Origin: an uncultured Lachnospiraceae bacterium
Lineage (GTDB): Bacteria > Bacillota > Clostridia > Lachnospirales > Lachnospiraceae
Reading direction: 5' to 3'
Assembly: GCA_944381575.1 (NCBI GenBank)
Contig: CALWLS010000003.1
Coordinates: 62,001-126,000, forward strand
DNA: 64,000 nucleotides
The position numbers were made by a program, and so were the translations under genes. Below the pieces are notes generated by a model. That model was not told the DNA's origin. It did not search any database and saw only the letters and a list, made by a program, of their open reading frames with translations. Of the stretch, positions 16,694 to 26,031 are shown piece after piece. Position 1 is the first letter of the stretch. Every line of letters begins with the position of its first letter.

Positions 16694-17935
16694 ATGGATC
16701 AGAATAACAGAAGGGTGGTAGTTACCGGTCTTGGGGTAATATCTCCGGTCGGCAACGATGTGGAGACCTGTTGGAACAACCTCATATCCGGTTATAACGG
16801 AATAGGCCCGATAACACATTTTGACACAGAGGGCTATAAGGCTAAGCTTGGCGCAGAGGTAAAGGATTTTGATGCATTAAAATATATGGACAAGCAGGAG
16901 AGCCTCCGTTCGGATCTTTATGCGCAGTATGCCATGGGCGCAGCCTGCCAGGCCATGGAAGAGAGCGGCATAGAGGGTACAGTGGAGCCTGAGAGGTTCG
17001 CTGTATATTTCGGAAGCGGTATAGGCGGCATAAATACCTTTACCAGGGAGCATACAAAGCTCATTGAGAGAGGACCGTCAAGAGTATCTCCTTATTTCAT
17101 ACCTATGATGATAGCAAATATGGCTGCAGGAATGATAGCCATACGCTTTAAGTGCAAGGGAGCGGCCATGCCTTCGGTAACGGCCTGCGCTTCAGGCAGC
17201 AATTCCATAGGCGAAGCCTTAAGGGCAATACGCCATGGCTATGCCGACGCAGCCATAGCAGGAGGTGCAGAGGCTCCGATAAACGAATGCGGAGTTGCCG
17301 GCTTCATAAATATCAAGGCTCTTTCAACAGCTGAGGATCCTGACATGGCTTCACTTCCGTTCGATAAGAGAAGAGGCGGATTTGTCATAGGAGAGGGCGC
17401 TGCGGCGTTAATACTTGAAGAATATGAGCATGCGGTAAAGAGAGGCGCAAAGATATACGGAGAGGTAACGGGTTACGGTTCCACCTGCGACGCTTATCAT
17501 ATAACGGCTCCGGATCCGGAGGCTGAGGGCGGCGCAAGGGCCATGGAAGAGGCCCTTAAGGAATCCGGTTATGACGGAAAAGAAAAGGTATATGTAAATG
17601 CCCACGGTACCGGAACTCCGCTCAATGATTCCTGCGAGACCATGGCCATCAAGAAGGCACTGGGTGAAAAGCAGGCCTATGAGGCGTATGTAAGCTCGAC
17701 CAAGTCCATGACGGGACATATGCTTGGAGCAGCCGGAGCGATAGAGGCTCTTGTGTGCTTAAAGGTACTGGAGACTGGCATTATCCCGCCAACCATCAAT
17801 CTTAAGGAGCCGGATCCTGCATGTGATCTGAACTGTGTTCCTAATAAAGCAGTAAAGGCAGACATCGATCTGTGTATTTCAAATTCCCTCGGCTTTGGCG
17901 GACATAATGCGAGCCTTGCATTCAGGAGGATCTGA
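16694..17935 (+). CDS. fabF: 3-oxoacyl-ACP synthase II
   Basis: A 413-residue condensing enzyme extending acyl-ACP with malonyl-ACP. The catalytic triad is complete: Cys165 in VTACASGSNSIG, His304 in NAHGTGTP, and His342 in TGHMLGAAGA. The N-terminal RRVVVTGLGVISPVGND and C-terminal NSLGFGGHNASLAF motifs are typical. Cys-His-His catalysis and length distinguish it from FabH (Cys-His-Asn). It is the only condensing enzyme in the cluster. AAAGGAAA is its ribosome site. Confidence 0.96.
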   Translation: MDQNNRRVVVTGLGVISPVGNDVETCWNNLISGYNGIGPITHFDTEGYKAKLGAEVKDFDALKYMDKQESLRSDLYAQYAMGAACQAMEESGIEGTVEPERFAVYFGSGIGGINTFTREHTKLIERGPSRVSPYFIPMMIANMAAGMIAIRFKCKGAAMPSVTACASGSNSIGEALRAIRHGYADAAIAGGAEAPINECGVAGFINIKALSTAEDPDMASLPFDKRRGGFVIGEGAAALILEEYEHAVKRGAKIYGEVTGYGSTCDAYHITAPDPEAEGGARAMEEALKESGYDGKEKVYVNAHGTGTPLNDSCETMAIKKALGEKQAYEAYVSSTKSMTGHMLGAAGAIEALVCLKVLETGIIPPTINLKEPDPACDLNCVPNKAVKADIDLCISNSLGFGGHNASLAFRRI

Positions 17936-17949
17936 CACGGTATAAATAT

Positions 17950-18495
17950 ATGAATGAATCAGAAATTCGCAGTTACGCAAAACTTATGAAGGAACTCGGC
18001 CTGACAGGCATCGAGATCAATGAACAGACAGGATACATGCGCCTTGAGATGATCCCGGGAGCAGGACTTAGCTATCACGGCGGCAGGGCGGACTTCAGCG
18101 GACATGACGCCGCTGTATTCCCTGTACCGGGAGATATGGCATATGTACCGGAAGCGCAAAAGACAGAAAGCCCTGCTGCGGTAAGTACGGCGGATAAGGA
18201 CAGGGATGAAACGGTCAAAGCCGTTCAGTCCGGAAGTGCCGGAGCAGGAAGGATATCGACCGTAAGCTCACCTACTGTGGGAGTATTTTACGCCGCTCCG
18301 CAGGAGAATGCAGATCCTTACGTAAACGTCGGCGATGCCGTAAGGAAGGGAGATGTGCTCTGCATTATAGAGACAATGAAGCTCATGAACGAGATCACCG
18401 CGGAGGAGGATGGAGTAATAGACGAGATCCTTGTAAAGAACGGACAGATCGTTGAATACGGAACTGAGTTATTTAAGATCAGGGAGACCAGATGA
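17950..18495 (+). CDS. accB: Biotin carboxyl carrier protein of acetyl-CoA carboxylase
   Basis: A 181-residue BCCP. The C-terminal ~80 residues form the biotinyl domain with the variant motif ETMKLMNE; Lys144 is the biotinylation site, and Thr replaces the Ala of the usual AMKM. An N-terminal helical region contacts AccC, and a flexible linker rich in Ala, Ser and charged residues joins the two. It depends on BirA (34473-35477) for biotin. The stop overlaps fabZ by 4 bp. Confidence 0.94.
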   Translation: MNESEIRSYAKLMKELGLTGIEINEQTGYMRLEMIPGAGLSYHGGRADFSGHDAAVFPVPGDMAYVPEAQKTESPAAVSTADKDRDETVKAVQSGSAGAGRISTVSSPTVGVFYAAPQENADPYVNVGDAVRKGDVLCIIETMKLMNEITAEEDGVIDEILVKNGQIVEYGTELFKIRETR

Positions 18496-18914
18496 ATAAA
18501 GAAGAGATAATGCGGATACTTCCCCACAGGGACGCCATGCTGCTTTTGGATGAGGTCAGCCTTGAAGGCGACGAGGCAGTGGGGAAAAAAGCCATAACAG
18601 GCGGGGAATGGTTTTTAATGGGACATTTTCCAGACAGGCCTGTAGTTCCCGGAGTGATACTCTGCGAGATCATGGCACAGTCGGCGTGCATCCTTTTAAA
18701 GGATGTGATGACTGAAAACAAACTGCCGTTTTATACCGGAATGAATAATGTCAAGTTCAGATCTCAGGTACAGCCGGGAGATGTTTTCACGACCCGCATT
18801 AAAATAGTAAGATCCATGGGCCCGTTTTATTTCGCCAAAGGAAAGGGCTATGTCGGAGACAGGCTTGCGCTGGAGGGCGAATTCTCGTTCGCTTTAGCGG
18901 ATAATAAAGCCTGA
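18492..18914 (+). CDS. fabZ: 3-hydroxyacyl-ACP dehydratase
   Basis: A 140-residue hot-dog-fold enzyme that dehydrates 3-hydroxyacyl-ACP. The active-site helix motif GHFPDRPVVPGV carries His45, and EIMAQSA provides Glu59; the N-terminal ILPHRDAMLLLDEV is diagnostic. Located between accB and accC, the usual Clostridia order. It could also isomerise the trans-2 intermediate for unsaturated fatty acid synthesis, because no fabA, fabM or fabN gene is in the cluster (inference). Confidence 0.95.
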   Translation: MNKEEIMRILPHRDAMLLLDEVSLEGDEAVGKKAITGGEWFLMGHFPDRPVVPGVILCEIMAQSACILLKDVMTENKLPFYTGMNNVKFRSQVQPGDVFTTRIKIVRSMGPFYFAKGKGYVGDRLALEGEFSFALADNKA

Positions 18915-18945
18915 AGGACGGCATGTCCTCAGATAAAAGGAGAAT

Positions 18946-20253
18946 ATGTTTAATAAGATTTTAATAGCTAACCGCGGGGAGATCGCCGTAAGGATAATAC
19001 GCGCGTGCAAGGAGATGGGCGTCAGCACCGTTGCCGTATACTCGGAAGCGGACAGGGACACCCTGCATACCGAGCTTGCGGATGAAAGCATCTGCATAGG
19101 CCCTCCGCAGGCGCAGGACAGCTACCTGAATGCGGAACGCATAGTGGCGGCTGCCATGGTGACCGGCGCGACGGCGATACATCCGGGATACGGCTTTCTT
19201 TCAGAGAACAGCGATTTCGCTGAACTGTGTGAAAAAAGCGGCATCGCATTTATAGGGCCTAAGGCTCAGGTCATGAGGGACTTAAGCGATAAGGCCCTCA
19301 ATAAGGCCGCAATGAAGGAAGCGGGGATGCCGGTGATCCCGGGGACCATGAAGCTTAAGGATGTGGATGACGCTTTAAAAAAAGCTGAGGAGATAGGATA
19401 CCCTGTGATGCTCAAGGCTTCCGCCGGAGGCGGAGGACGGGGCATAAGAGTCATCCGCAATGAGGGAGAGCTTAAGGAGAGCTTTGCTACGGCAGGCGCT
19501 GAAAGCCTTGCCGCTTTTGGAGACGATTCCCTGTATATCGAAAAATACGTGTTCCCTGCGAGACATATTGAGGTACAGGTCCTTGCGGACGAGTACGGCA
19601 ATGTACTCTGCCTCGGGGAGAGGGACTGTTCAGTGCAGAGGCGCCATCAAAAGCTCATAGAGGAGTCTCCTTCTCCGGGAGTTACGCCTGAAATGAGAAA
19701 GGACCTCATGGACCTCTGCAAAAAGGCGGTGCTTCATACCGGATATACCGGTGCGGGCACTCTTGAATTCCTGCTTGATAAAAACGGTAACTTCTGGTTC
19801 ATGGAGATGAATATGAGGCTTCAGGTGGAGCACGGAGTTACGGAGATGCTTACAAACCTTGACCTTGTCAAATGGCAGATCAGGATAGCGGCGGGAGTTC
19901 CGATAGACAGAAAGCAGTCGGAGATATCCATGAGAGGATCATGCATAGAATGCCGTATAAATGCTCTTTCCGTTGGAAGCGTAAAAACGCTTCACGTGCC
20001 GGGAGGACCATTTGTACGTTTTGATACCTGGCTCGTTCAGGGGGTCAAGGTATCTCCTTTCTATGATTCGCTCCTTGGAAAGCTTATAGTATATGCCGGT
20101 ACAAGAGAGGAAGCCGTCAGAAAGATGAGGGCTGCCCTTTGCGAGATGGTCATAGAAGGCGTGGAAACAAATATTGAGGAACAGCTCAGCCTTATAAGCG
20201 AGCCGGAGTATACCAGCGGAGGATATGACCTTACTTTTATGGAAGGCAGGTGA
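18946..20253 (+). CDS. accC: Acetyl-CoA carboxylase, biotin carboxylase subunit
   Basis: A 435-residue ATP-grasp enzyme that carboxylates biotin on AccB. Motifs visible are the N-terminal KILIANRGEIAVRIIRACKE, the HPGYGFLSEN segment, the glycine-rich ATP loop KASAGGGGRGIR, RDCSVQRRHQK and the catalytic EMNMRLQVEHGVTE. Length is slightly below E. coli AccC (449). An AAAAGGAGA ribosome site precedes ATG 18946. Confidence 0.96.
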   Translation: MFNKILIANRGEIAVRIIRACKEMGVSTVAVYSEADRDTLHTELADESICIGPPQAQDSYLNAERIVAAAMVTGATAIHPGYGFLSENSDFAELCEKSGIAFIGPKAQVMRDLSDKALNKAAMKEAGMPVIPGTMKLKDVDDALKKAEEIGYPVMLKASAGGGGRGIRVIRNEGELKESFATAGAESLAAFGDDSLYIEKYVFPARHIEVQVLADEYGNVLCLGERDCSVQRRHQKLIEESPSPGVTPEMRKDLMDLCKKAVLHTGYTGAGTLEFLLDKNGNFWFMEMNMRLQVEHGVTEMLTNLDLVKWQIRIAAGVPIDRKQSEISMRGSCIECRINALSVGSVKTLHVPGGPFVRFDTWLVQGVKVSPFYDSLLGKLIVYAGTREEAVRKMRAALCEMVIEGVETNIEEQLSLISEPEYTSGGYDLTFMEGR

Positions 20254-20260
20254 TACATAG

Positions 20261-21127
20261 ATGGCACTTTTGAATTTTAAAAGACGTCCGCAGAACGAGC
20301 TGGAGCTCGGAGGACGCCAGAGGATAGAGATGGATCAGTCGGATCCGGAGATGACTTGCCCTAACTGCAGGAAATCCTCGCCTTCAAGCGCAGTATGGCA
20401 AAACTTTAATGTCTGCCCGGAGTGCGGATATCACTACCGTACCAGAGCAAGACAGCGCATACTGATGATGACTGACAGCAACAGCTTCAGCGAGATGTTC
20501 ACAGGCCTCAGGCCTTCAGATCCACTTAAATTCAGGGGATATAAAAATAAACTCGAGGCAGCCGGAGCCATAAGCAATGAGGAAGAGGCGGTAGTGACCG
20601 GAACGGCTTCAATAGGAGGCATAAATACTGCACTGTTCGTCATGGAACCAGGCTTCATGATGGGAAGCATGGGATCGGTAGTGGGCGAGAAGATAGTAAG
20701 CCTTTTTGAATACGCCACGGATAAGGGACTGCCGGTGGTCGGCTTTACGGTATCAGGAGGAGCAAGGATGCAGGAGGGACTTTTCTCCCTCATGCAGATG
20801 GCAAGGACCAGCGGGGCTGTGATGAGACACAGCGACGCAGGCCTGTTTTATCTTCCGATCCTTACAAGCCCTACTACGGGAGGCGTCACCGCAAGCTTTG
20901 CCATGGACGGAGACATCATCCTGGCAGAGCCGGGAGCAACCATAGGCTTTGCCGGGGCGAGGGTAGTGGAGCAGACCACGAGGAAACCGCTCCCTAAGGG
21001 ATTCCAGACGGCTGAATCCATGCTTGAGCATGGATTTATAGACGCCATAGTTCCGAGGACAAAGCAGAAAAAGATCATCGCAAGACTGTTGAAGATGCAT
21101 ACGGGAAATAAAGCGGAGGACTTATAA
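20261..21127 (+). CDS. accD: Acetyl-CoA carboxylase carboxyltransferase subunit beta
   Basis: A 288-residue crotonase-fold subunit that transfers CO2 from carboxybiotin to acetyl-CoA together with AccA. The N-terminal zinc ribbon has Cys33, Cys36, Cys52 and Cys55. The carboxyltransferase core contains GSMGSVVGEKI and SGGARMQEG, then TSPTTGGVTASFA. Length is typical. Its TAA stop overlaps the accA ATG by one base. Confidence 0.95.
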   Translation: MALLNFKRRPQNELELGGRQRIEMDQSDPEMTCPNCRKSSPSSAVWQNFNVCPECGYHYRTRARQRILMMTDSNSFSEMFTGLRPSDPLKFRGYKNKLEAAGAISNEEEAVVTGTASIGGINTALFVMEPGFMMGSMGSVVGEKIVSLFEYATDKGLPVVGFTVSGGARMQEGLFSLMQMARTSGAVMRHSDAGLFYLPILTSPTTGGVTASFAMDGDIILAEPGATIGFAGARVVEQTTRKPLPKGFQTAESMLEHGFIDAIVPRTKQKKIIARLLKMHTGNKAEDL

Positions 21128-21921
21128 TGAGTAAGACAGCATATGATTGTGTGAAGATCGTCCGCGGCAATGACCGTCCGACAAGCATAGATCTTATAAA
21201 GGGAATGTTCACGGAATTCGTTGAGCTTCACGGAGACCGCCGTTACGCGGACGACGCGGCAGTGATCGGAGGAGTAGGCTATCTCGGCGAGAGGCCGGTG
21301 ACAGTGATAGGCATAGAGAAAGGCCATACCGTAAAAGAAAGGGCTTTCAGAAGATTCGGGGCACCGATGCCGGAGGGCTACAGAAAGGCGCTGAGGCTTA
21401 TGAAGCAGGCTGAAAAATTCGGAAGGCCCGTTATATGCTTCGTTGATACGTCAGGAGCATACTGCGGCGTAGATGCCGAGGAAAGAGGCCAGGGTGAAGC
21501 CGTTGCGGAAAATCTCGTAACGATGATGGGACTGAAGGTACCGGTGATATCCATAATAATCGGTGAGGGCGGAAGCGGAGGAGCTCTTGCCCTTGCGGTA
21601 GCCGACCGGGTATGGATGTTTGAGAATGCGGTATATTCAGTCATATCGCCGGAGGGCTGCGCTGCCATACTGTGGAAGGATGCCGCATGTGCGCCGGAGG
21701 CCGCGGAGAGCCTTAAGATAACCGCTAAGGATTCTCTTAAATTCGGCATAATAGAGGAAATGATAAGCGAGAACAATCTCGGCAAGCCTGAGTTTTATCA
21801 GGAGCTGAAAACAAAAATTGAGTCAGAGCTCTCAGAGCTTTCGGGATTATCTGTGGAGGAACTTACCCAGAAAAGATATATGAGGTTCCGTTCACTCGGG
21901 CGTTTTGAAAGGTCCGAATGA
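21127..21921 (+). CDS. accA: Acetyl-CoA carboxylase carboxyltransferase subunit alpha
   Basis: A 264-residue alpha subunit of the acetyl-CoA carboxyltransferase. Visible are the FVELHGDR segment, the GHTVKERAFRRFGAPMPEGYRKALRLM-type region (21322 onwards), FVDTSGAYCGVDAEERGQGEA, the oxyanion region GEGGSGGALALAVAD and SVISPEGCAAILWKD. It is somewhat shorter than E. coli AccA, as is usual in Clostridia. With accD it completes a four-subunit ACC spread over this operon. Confidence 0.95.
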   Translation: MSKTAYDCVKIVRGNDRPTSIDLIKGMFTEFVELHGDRRYADDAAVIGGVGYLGERPVTVIGIEKGHTVKERAFRRFGAPMPEGYRKALRLMKQAEKFGRPVICFVDTSGAYCGVDAEERGQGEAVAENLVTMMGLKVPVISIIIGEGGSGGALALAVADRVWMFENAVYSVISPEGCAAILWKDAACAPEAAESLKITAKDSLKFGIIEEMISENNLGKPEFYQELKTKIESELSELSGLSVEELTQKRYMRFRSLGRFERSE

Positions 21922-21939
21922 CCCGTTTTAGGAGGTTAA

Positions 21940-23595
21940 ATGAATATCTATCAAAGATATTTTGATGAAACTGTAGACAGCAACGGCAGGCTTACGGATA
22001 TAAACGTACACTGGCCTGATAACTTTAATTTTGGCTATGATATAGTCGATGCAATAGCTGAAGCTGAGCCGGATAAAAGGGCGCTGGTATGGTGCAATAC
22101 TGAAAAGGAGGAGCATATATTCACCTTTTCGGACATAAAAAAGGCCAGCTGCAGGGCGGCTAATGTTCTTACAAAGGCCGGGATAAAAAGAGGAGACCGG
22201 GTGATACTGGCCCTCAAAAGGCACTATGAGTACTGGCCTATATCGATAGCCGTAAATAAGATAGGCGCGGTAATGATACCGGTGACCCATCTGCTTACTG
22301 AGAATGATTTTGTATACAGGATAAAGACTGCCGACGTAAAGGCGGTGATATGCACGCCGTTTGACGAGGTGCCGGACAGAGTCATAGGAGCGGTTAGAAA
22401 GCTTGGACGGGAAAAGGAAATGGTGCTCTGGACAGTGAAGCAGGACGTTCCGGGCTTCAGGAACCTTACCGAGGAATGCAAAAACGCTGAGGAGAGCTTT
22501 GAACGCAGGGAGACTAAGGCAGACGACACCATGGTGATATACTTCACCTCCGGAACCTCCGGATCACCTAAGGGCGTCATGCATAATTTCACCTATCCTC
22601 TGGCGCATTTCGTCACGGCAAAATACTGGCAGCAGAACGAAGAAAATGGGCTCCATTTTACAATATCGGAGACAGGATGGGCCAAGGCCTCCTGGGGAAA
22701 GATATACGGACAGTGGATCATGGGCTGCGCGGTATTTGTATATGATTTTGATAATTTCGAGCCGAAGCAGATAGCAGCAGTGATCAATCAGTACGGTGTC
22801 ACTTCATTCTGCGCGCCTCCTACGGTATACAGGTATCTGACGAGGAAAAACGCGCCGGCCATACCTTCGGTAAAGACTGTCGGCACTGCCGGAGAATTCC
22901 TAAGCCTTGAGGTATTTGAGAAGTTTAGGGAACAGACCGGCATGTGCATCCATGAGGCGTACGGGCAGACGGAAACGACGCTCATCATGGCTAATTTCAA
23001 GGGAATGGAGCCGAGAGACGGATCTTTAGGCCAGCCTTCCCCAATGTATGACGTTGCGCTTCTTGATAAGGCAGGGAATCCTGTAGGCGATAACGAGATA
23101 GGGGAAATATGTCTTTTTGCAAAGGACGGGAAAAGGCCTCTTGGCGTATTCACCTCCTATCTTAATGATGAGGAAAAATACAAGTATGTCTGGAGGAACG
23201 GCTATTACCACACCGGAGATGCGGCGTGGAGGGACGAGGACGGATATTACTGGTTCCATGGACGTTTCGACGACATAATCAAGACCGGAGGATACCGCAT
23301 AGGGCCTTATGAGATAGAGGAAGTCCTTATAAAGCATCCTGCAGTTGCGGAATGCAGCGTCATAGGAGTGCTTGATAAGCTGAGAGGACAGGCCATAAAG
23401 GCAATAGTCGTGCTGATGCCGGGCTATGAAAAAACTCCGCAGCTCAAAAAAGAGATCATGGAATTCTGCAATTCAGAATTAGCGGAGTATAAGTGGATAA
23501 GGCAGCTGGAGTTCCTTGATCAGATGCCGAAGACCATAAGCGGAAAGATCAAAAAAGCTGAGCTCAGGGCGCTTGAATCTAAGAATAATAAATGA
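21940..23595 (+). CDS. AMP-forming acyl-CoA synthetase (medium/short-chain, AcsM-like)
   Basis: A 551-residue ANL-superfamily adenylating enzyme that activates a carboxylic acid to its CoA thioester. Core motifs are the P-loop YFTSGTSGSPKGVMH, the acyl-adenylate motif EAYGQTETT, the YYHTGDAAWRDEDGYYWFHGR hinge region (about 23200-23265), and the C-terminal catalytic Lys in KTISGKIKKAELR. Overall it resembles the medium-chain/butyryl-CoA synthetase group. It sits 18 bp after accA behind AGGAGG, so it is probably co-expressed with fatty-acid synthesis and may activate exogenous or recycled fatty acids. Substrate chain length cannot be read from the sequence. Confidence 0.88.
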   Translation: MNIYQRYFDETVDSNGRLTDINVHWPDNFNFGYDIVDAIAEAEPDKRALVWCNTEKEEHIFTFSDIKKASCRAANVLTKAGIKRGDRVILALKRHYEYWPISIAVNKIGAVMIPVTHLLTENDFVYRIKTADVKAVICTPFDEVPDRVIGAVRKLGREKEMVLWTVKQDVPGFRNLTEECKNAEESFERRETKADDTMVIYFTSGTSGSPKGVMHNFTYPLAHFVTAKYWQQNEENGLHFTISETGWAKASWGKIYGQWIMGCAVFVYDFDNFEPKQIAAVINQYGVTSFCAPPTVYRYLTRKNAPAIPSVKTVGTAGEFLSLEVFEKFREQTGMCIHEAYGQTETTLIMANFKGMEPRDGSLGQPSPMYDVALLDKAGNPVGDNEIGEICLFAKDGKRPLGVFTSYLNDEEKYKYVWRNGYYHTGDAAWRDEDGYYWFHGRFDDIIKTGGYRIGPYEIEEVLIKHPAVAECSVIGVLDKLRGQAIKAIVVLMPGYEKTPQLKKEIMEFCNSELAEYKWIRQLEFLDQMPKTISGKIKKAELRALESKNNK

Positions 23596-23628
23596 TGGAA
23601 TACCATTTAGGATAAGGATCTGAACATC

Positions 23629-24078
23629 ATGGAGGATGTATTTGAGAATTTTACTGCGTCCGTAACGAGAGCTTATAAGTATATCTCACAGATAAAGAAG
23701 CACGAGAGCCTGACCTTTGGAATAAAGGGAATACACGTCATGAGCATGATATATTTAAACAAGTATAAAAACGGCCTGACGGTATCCGAGCTTGCATCCC
23801 TCTGCCTTGAGGATAAAGCGGCAGTTTCAAGGAATCTGGACAGCCTAAAGGATATGGGTTATGTCAGATTTGCCGATTCAAACGCCGGAAAAAGGCGTGG
23901 AAGAAGGGCTGTGCTGACTCCTGAAGGCAAAAAAAAGGCGGAAGAGATAAATAAAGTCGTGGAATGCATAGTCGGAAAGATAAGGGAAGGGCTCTCGGAT
24001 CAGGAGGAAATGATATTTTATAAGGTCTTCAGCAGGATAAATGATAATTTTTCAAAATATATGAAGGATATCGGCTGA
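23629..24078 (+). CDS. MarR-family transcriptional regulator
   Basis: A 149-residue winged-helix dimeric regulator. The HTH spans about residues 45-70 (LTVSELASLCLEDKAAVSRN), followed by the beta-wing with a basic KRRGRRAVLTPEGKK stretch and dimerisation helices at both ends. It is the last gene of the fab/acc/acyl-CoA synthetase run. FabT, the MarR-type repressor of fab genes in streptococci, is usually first in its cluster; here the order is reversed. The palindrome over the acpP promoter (13702-13721) is the natural candidate target. No such palindrome is seen upstream of this gene. Confidence 0.85.
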   Translation: MEDVFENFTASVTRAYKYISQIKKHESLTFGIKGIHVMSMIYLNKYKNGLTVSELASLCLEDKAAVSRNLDSLKDMGYVRFADSNAGKRRGRRAVLTPEGKKKAEEINKVVECIVGKIREGLSDQEEMIFYKVFSRINDNFSKYMKDIG

Positions 24079-24103
24079 TATGGGCCGGTAAGGAGGCGTC
24101 CGT

Positions 24104-25666
24104 ATGCAGAAAGCTGTATGCGGGCGCTTTGCTGCCTTAAGGAGAAAGGGTATCTATATGGATGACATTAAATTAAAAAGCCTGATCACGGAGTATATTG
24201 AAGCTCACACAGATGAAATGGTGGAGGACATTATGACGCTCTGCCGCATCGCGTCGGTAAAGGGAGAGCCTCAGTCGGGAAGGCCTTACGGAAACGGTCC
24301 ATATACCGCGCTTATGAAAGCCCATGAGCTGATCAGTAAGTATGGCTTTGAGACCAGGATATACGATAACAGGGTTATCTCGGGAGATCTTAACGATAAG
24401 GAAAGGAAGCTGGATATACTTGCGCATATGGATGTGGTGGCGCCAGGAGATGGATGGACGGTAACGGACCCCTTTGAGCCGGTCATACGGAACGGCCGCA
24501 TATATGCAAGAGGAGCTTCAGACGATAAGGGGCCTGCCATGGCGGCCCTGTACGCCATGAGGGCCGTAAAGGAGCTCGGCATAGATTTAAACGGAAGCTG
24601 CAGGCTGGTACTGGGTTCTGATGAGGAGTGCGGTTCATCTGATCTTCCATATTATTTTGCCGAAGAGGATAAAGCCCCTATGACATTTTCTCCGGATCAT
24701 GAATTTCCGGTGGCAAATGTAGAAAAGGGACATTTAAAGGGAAAGGCAGTCTGGAGCCGTGAGCAGGAAAGCCAGGGAGATGCATCGGGAAAAAGACTAA
24801 AGACTTTGGAATGCGGGGATACGATAAACATAGTTCCCGGCAAGGGACGGGCCATAGTATCCGGCTTTGACATGGAAGAGGTCAGGGAGGCTGTTTCAGA
24901 GACTGAGGCTGAAATTAAATCAATTTCTAAAGAAAAAAATACACAATTTACAGTTGATTTAGAATACAGTGGAAAAAATATCAGGGAAGCTGACGCGGAT
25001 ATAACAGATGATAACAGCTGTTCAGCTAAGGATATATGCATCCGGGTCACAGGATGCGGCGCCCACGCCTCTACTCCTTATGAGGGAGTAAACGCCGGGA
25101 CGGTGCTTTTGAATATCCTTTCAAAGCTCAAGTTCGAAGATGAGATATTAAATGAAAAGCTTAAGTCTCTTGAAAAACTGTTTCCTTACGGGGATCATTA
25201 CGGGAAGGCCCTTGGCATGGATGTTTCAGATGAGATATCCGGGGCCACCACAGTATCGCCGGATATATTCAGAGGAAACAGTGAGGGCTTAAGTTTAAGC
25301 TTTGACGCAAGAACGGCAGTCTCGGCCGATGAGGAAAATACCCTGAGGGCGGCTGAAAAGCGTATAAGGGACGCAGGCTTTGCCTTTGAGTATTCCATAA
25401 AGGGCCCTCATTACGTGAGTGCGGATTCTGAATTTATAAAAACTCTTTTAAAGCAGTACGAGCTGGTTACGGGAAAGCCGGGAAGATGCACCTCCACGGG
25501 AGGCGGCACCTACGTACACGACATAGAAAACGGCGTGGCCTTCGGGGCGGTGGGAGAGTCTACTGATACCCACATGCACGGGGCGGATGAATTCATGCCG
25601 GTATCGGAGCTGAAAGAGGCGGCCGTGATATATGCCATGTCCATAGTAAGGCTTTTAAATTCTTGA
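24104..25666 (+). CDS. pepV: M20A-family dipeptidase (PepV type)
   Basis: A 520-residue di-zinc aminopeptidase of the PepV/Sapep type, releasing amino acids from dipeptides in the cytosol. Metal and catalytic motifs are HMDVVAPGDGW, RGASDDKGPAMAAL, the bridging GSDEECGSSD, FSPDHEFPVANVEKGH and the C-terminal HGADEFMPVSE with a His ligand. The lid domain lies between. ATG 24104 has an AGGAGG site 7 nt upstream; ATG 24158 gives a more typical N-terminus (MDDIKLKSLI) with a weaker site, so an 18-residue N-terminal extension is uncertain. It is separated from the MarR gene by 25 bp. Confidence 0.9.
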   Translation: MQKAVCGRFAALRRKGIYMDDIKLKSLITEYIEAHTDEMVEDIMTLCRIASVKGEPQSGRPYGNGPYTALMKAHELISKYGFETRIYDNRVISGDLNDKERKLDILAHMDVVAPGDGWTVTDPFEPVIRNGRIYARGASDDKGPAMAALYAMRAVKELGIDLNGSCRLVLGSDEECGSSDLPYYFAEEDKAPMTFSPDHEFPVANVEKGHLKGKAVWSREQESQGDASGKRLKTLECGDTINIVPGKGRAIVSGFDMEEVREAVSETEAEIKSISKEKNTQFTVDLEYSGKNIREADADITDDNSCSAKDICIRVTGCGAHASTPYEGVNAGTVLLNILSKLKFEDEILNEKLKSLEKLFPYGDHYGKALGMDVSDEISGATTVSPDIFRGNSEGLSLSFDARTAVSADEENTLRAAEKRIRDAGFAFEYSIKGPHYVSADSEFIKTLLKQYELVTGKPGRCTSTGGGTYVHDIENGVAFGAVGESTDTHMHGADEFMPVSELKEAAVIYAMSIVRLLNS

Positions 25667-25691
25667 ATGGGTTTTGGGCTTGTAGTAAAAT
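25663..25691 (+). promoter_or_regulatory. Promoter before the small membrane-protein gene
   Basis: TTGAAT (25663-25668), a 17-bp spacer and TAAAAT (25686-25691). It overlaps the pepV stop codon and could drive 25719-28069, including nrdR. Confidence 0.55.
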
Positions 25692-25718
25692 CATAATAAA
25701 TATTTAAGTAAAGCAGGT

Positions 25719-26003
25719 ATGATTCGTATGGAAAAGCAGGAAGTAAACGGCCTTGGCATAGCGGGCCTTTTGTTCGGGGTATTTTCGCTGCTGTTCTCGG
25801 CGCTTGTATTCCCGGTACCGCTGTTCGGAGGGCTATCGGTCACCTTTTCCCTTCTGTCAAGAGGCGGTAAGAGGATGAACACCATCGCGATGGTCGGCAT
25901 CGTACTGACGATAGTAAGCGTCGCGGTGGCACTGGCTGCGGCTGCAGTCATGATCGTCTATATGGGTGACATACTGGGTCTTATCAGGGAGCTGTCCATT
26001 TAA
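25719..26003 (+). CDS. Small membrane protein, DUF4190-like
   Basis: A 94-residue protein with two hydrophobic segments, about residues 11-38 and 52-82, separated by a short basic loop (SRGGKR). The pattern LGIAGLLFGVFSLLF followed by a second helix resembles the DUF4190 group of small membrane proteins of unknown function. Start is ATG 25719 (weak AGCAGG site) or ATG 25728. It is 28 bp before the DUF975 membrane-protein gene. Confidence 0.65.
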   Translation: MIRMEKQEVNGLGIAGLLFGVFSLLFSALVFPVPLFGGLSVTFSLLSRGGKRMNTIAMVGIVLTIVSVAVALAAAAVMIVYMGDILGLIRELSI

Positions 26004-26031
26004 AGGATAAAAATAATCTGGATGGGATGAT

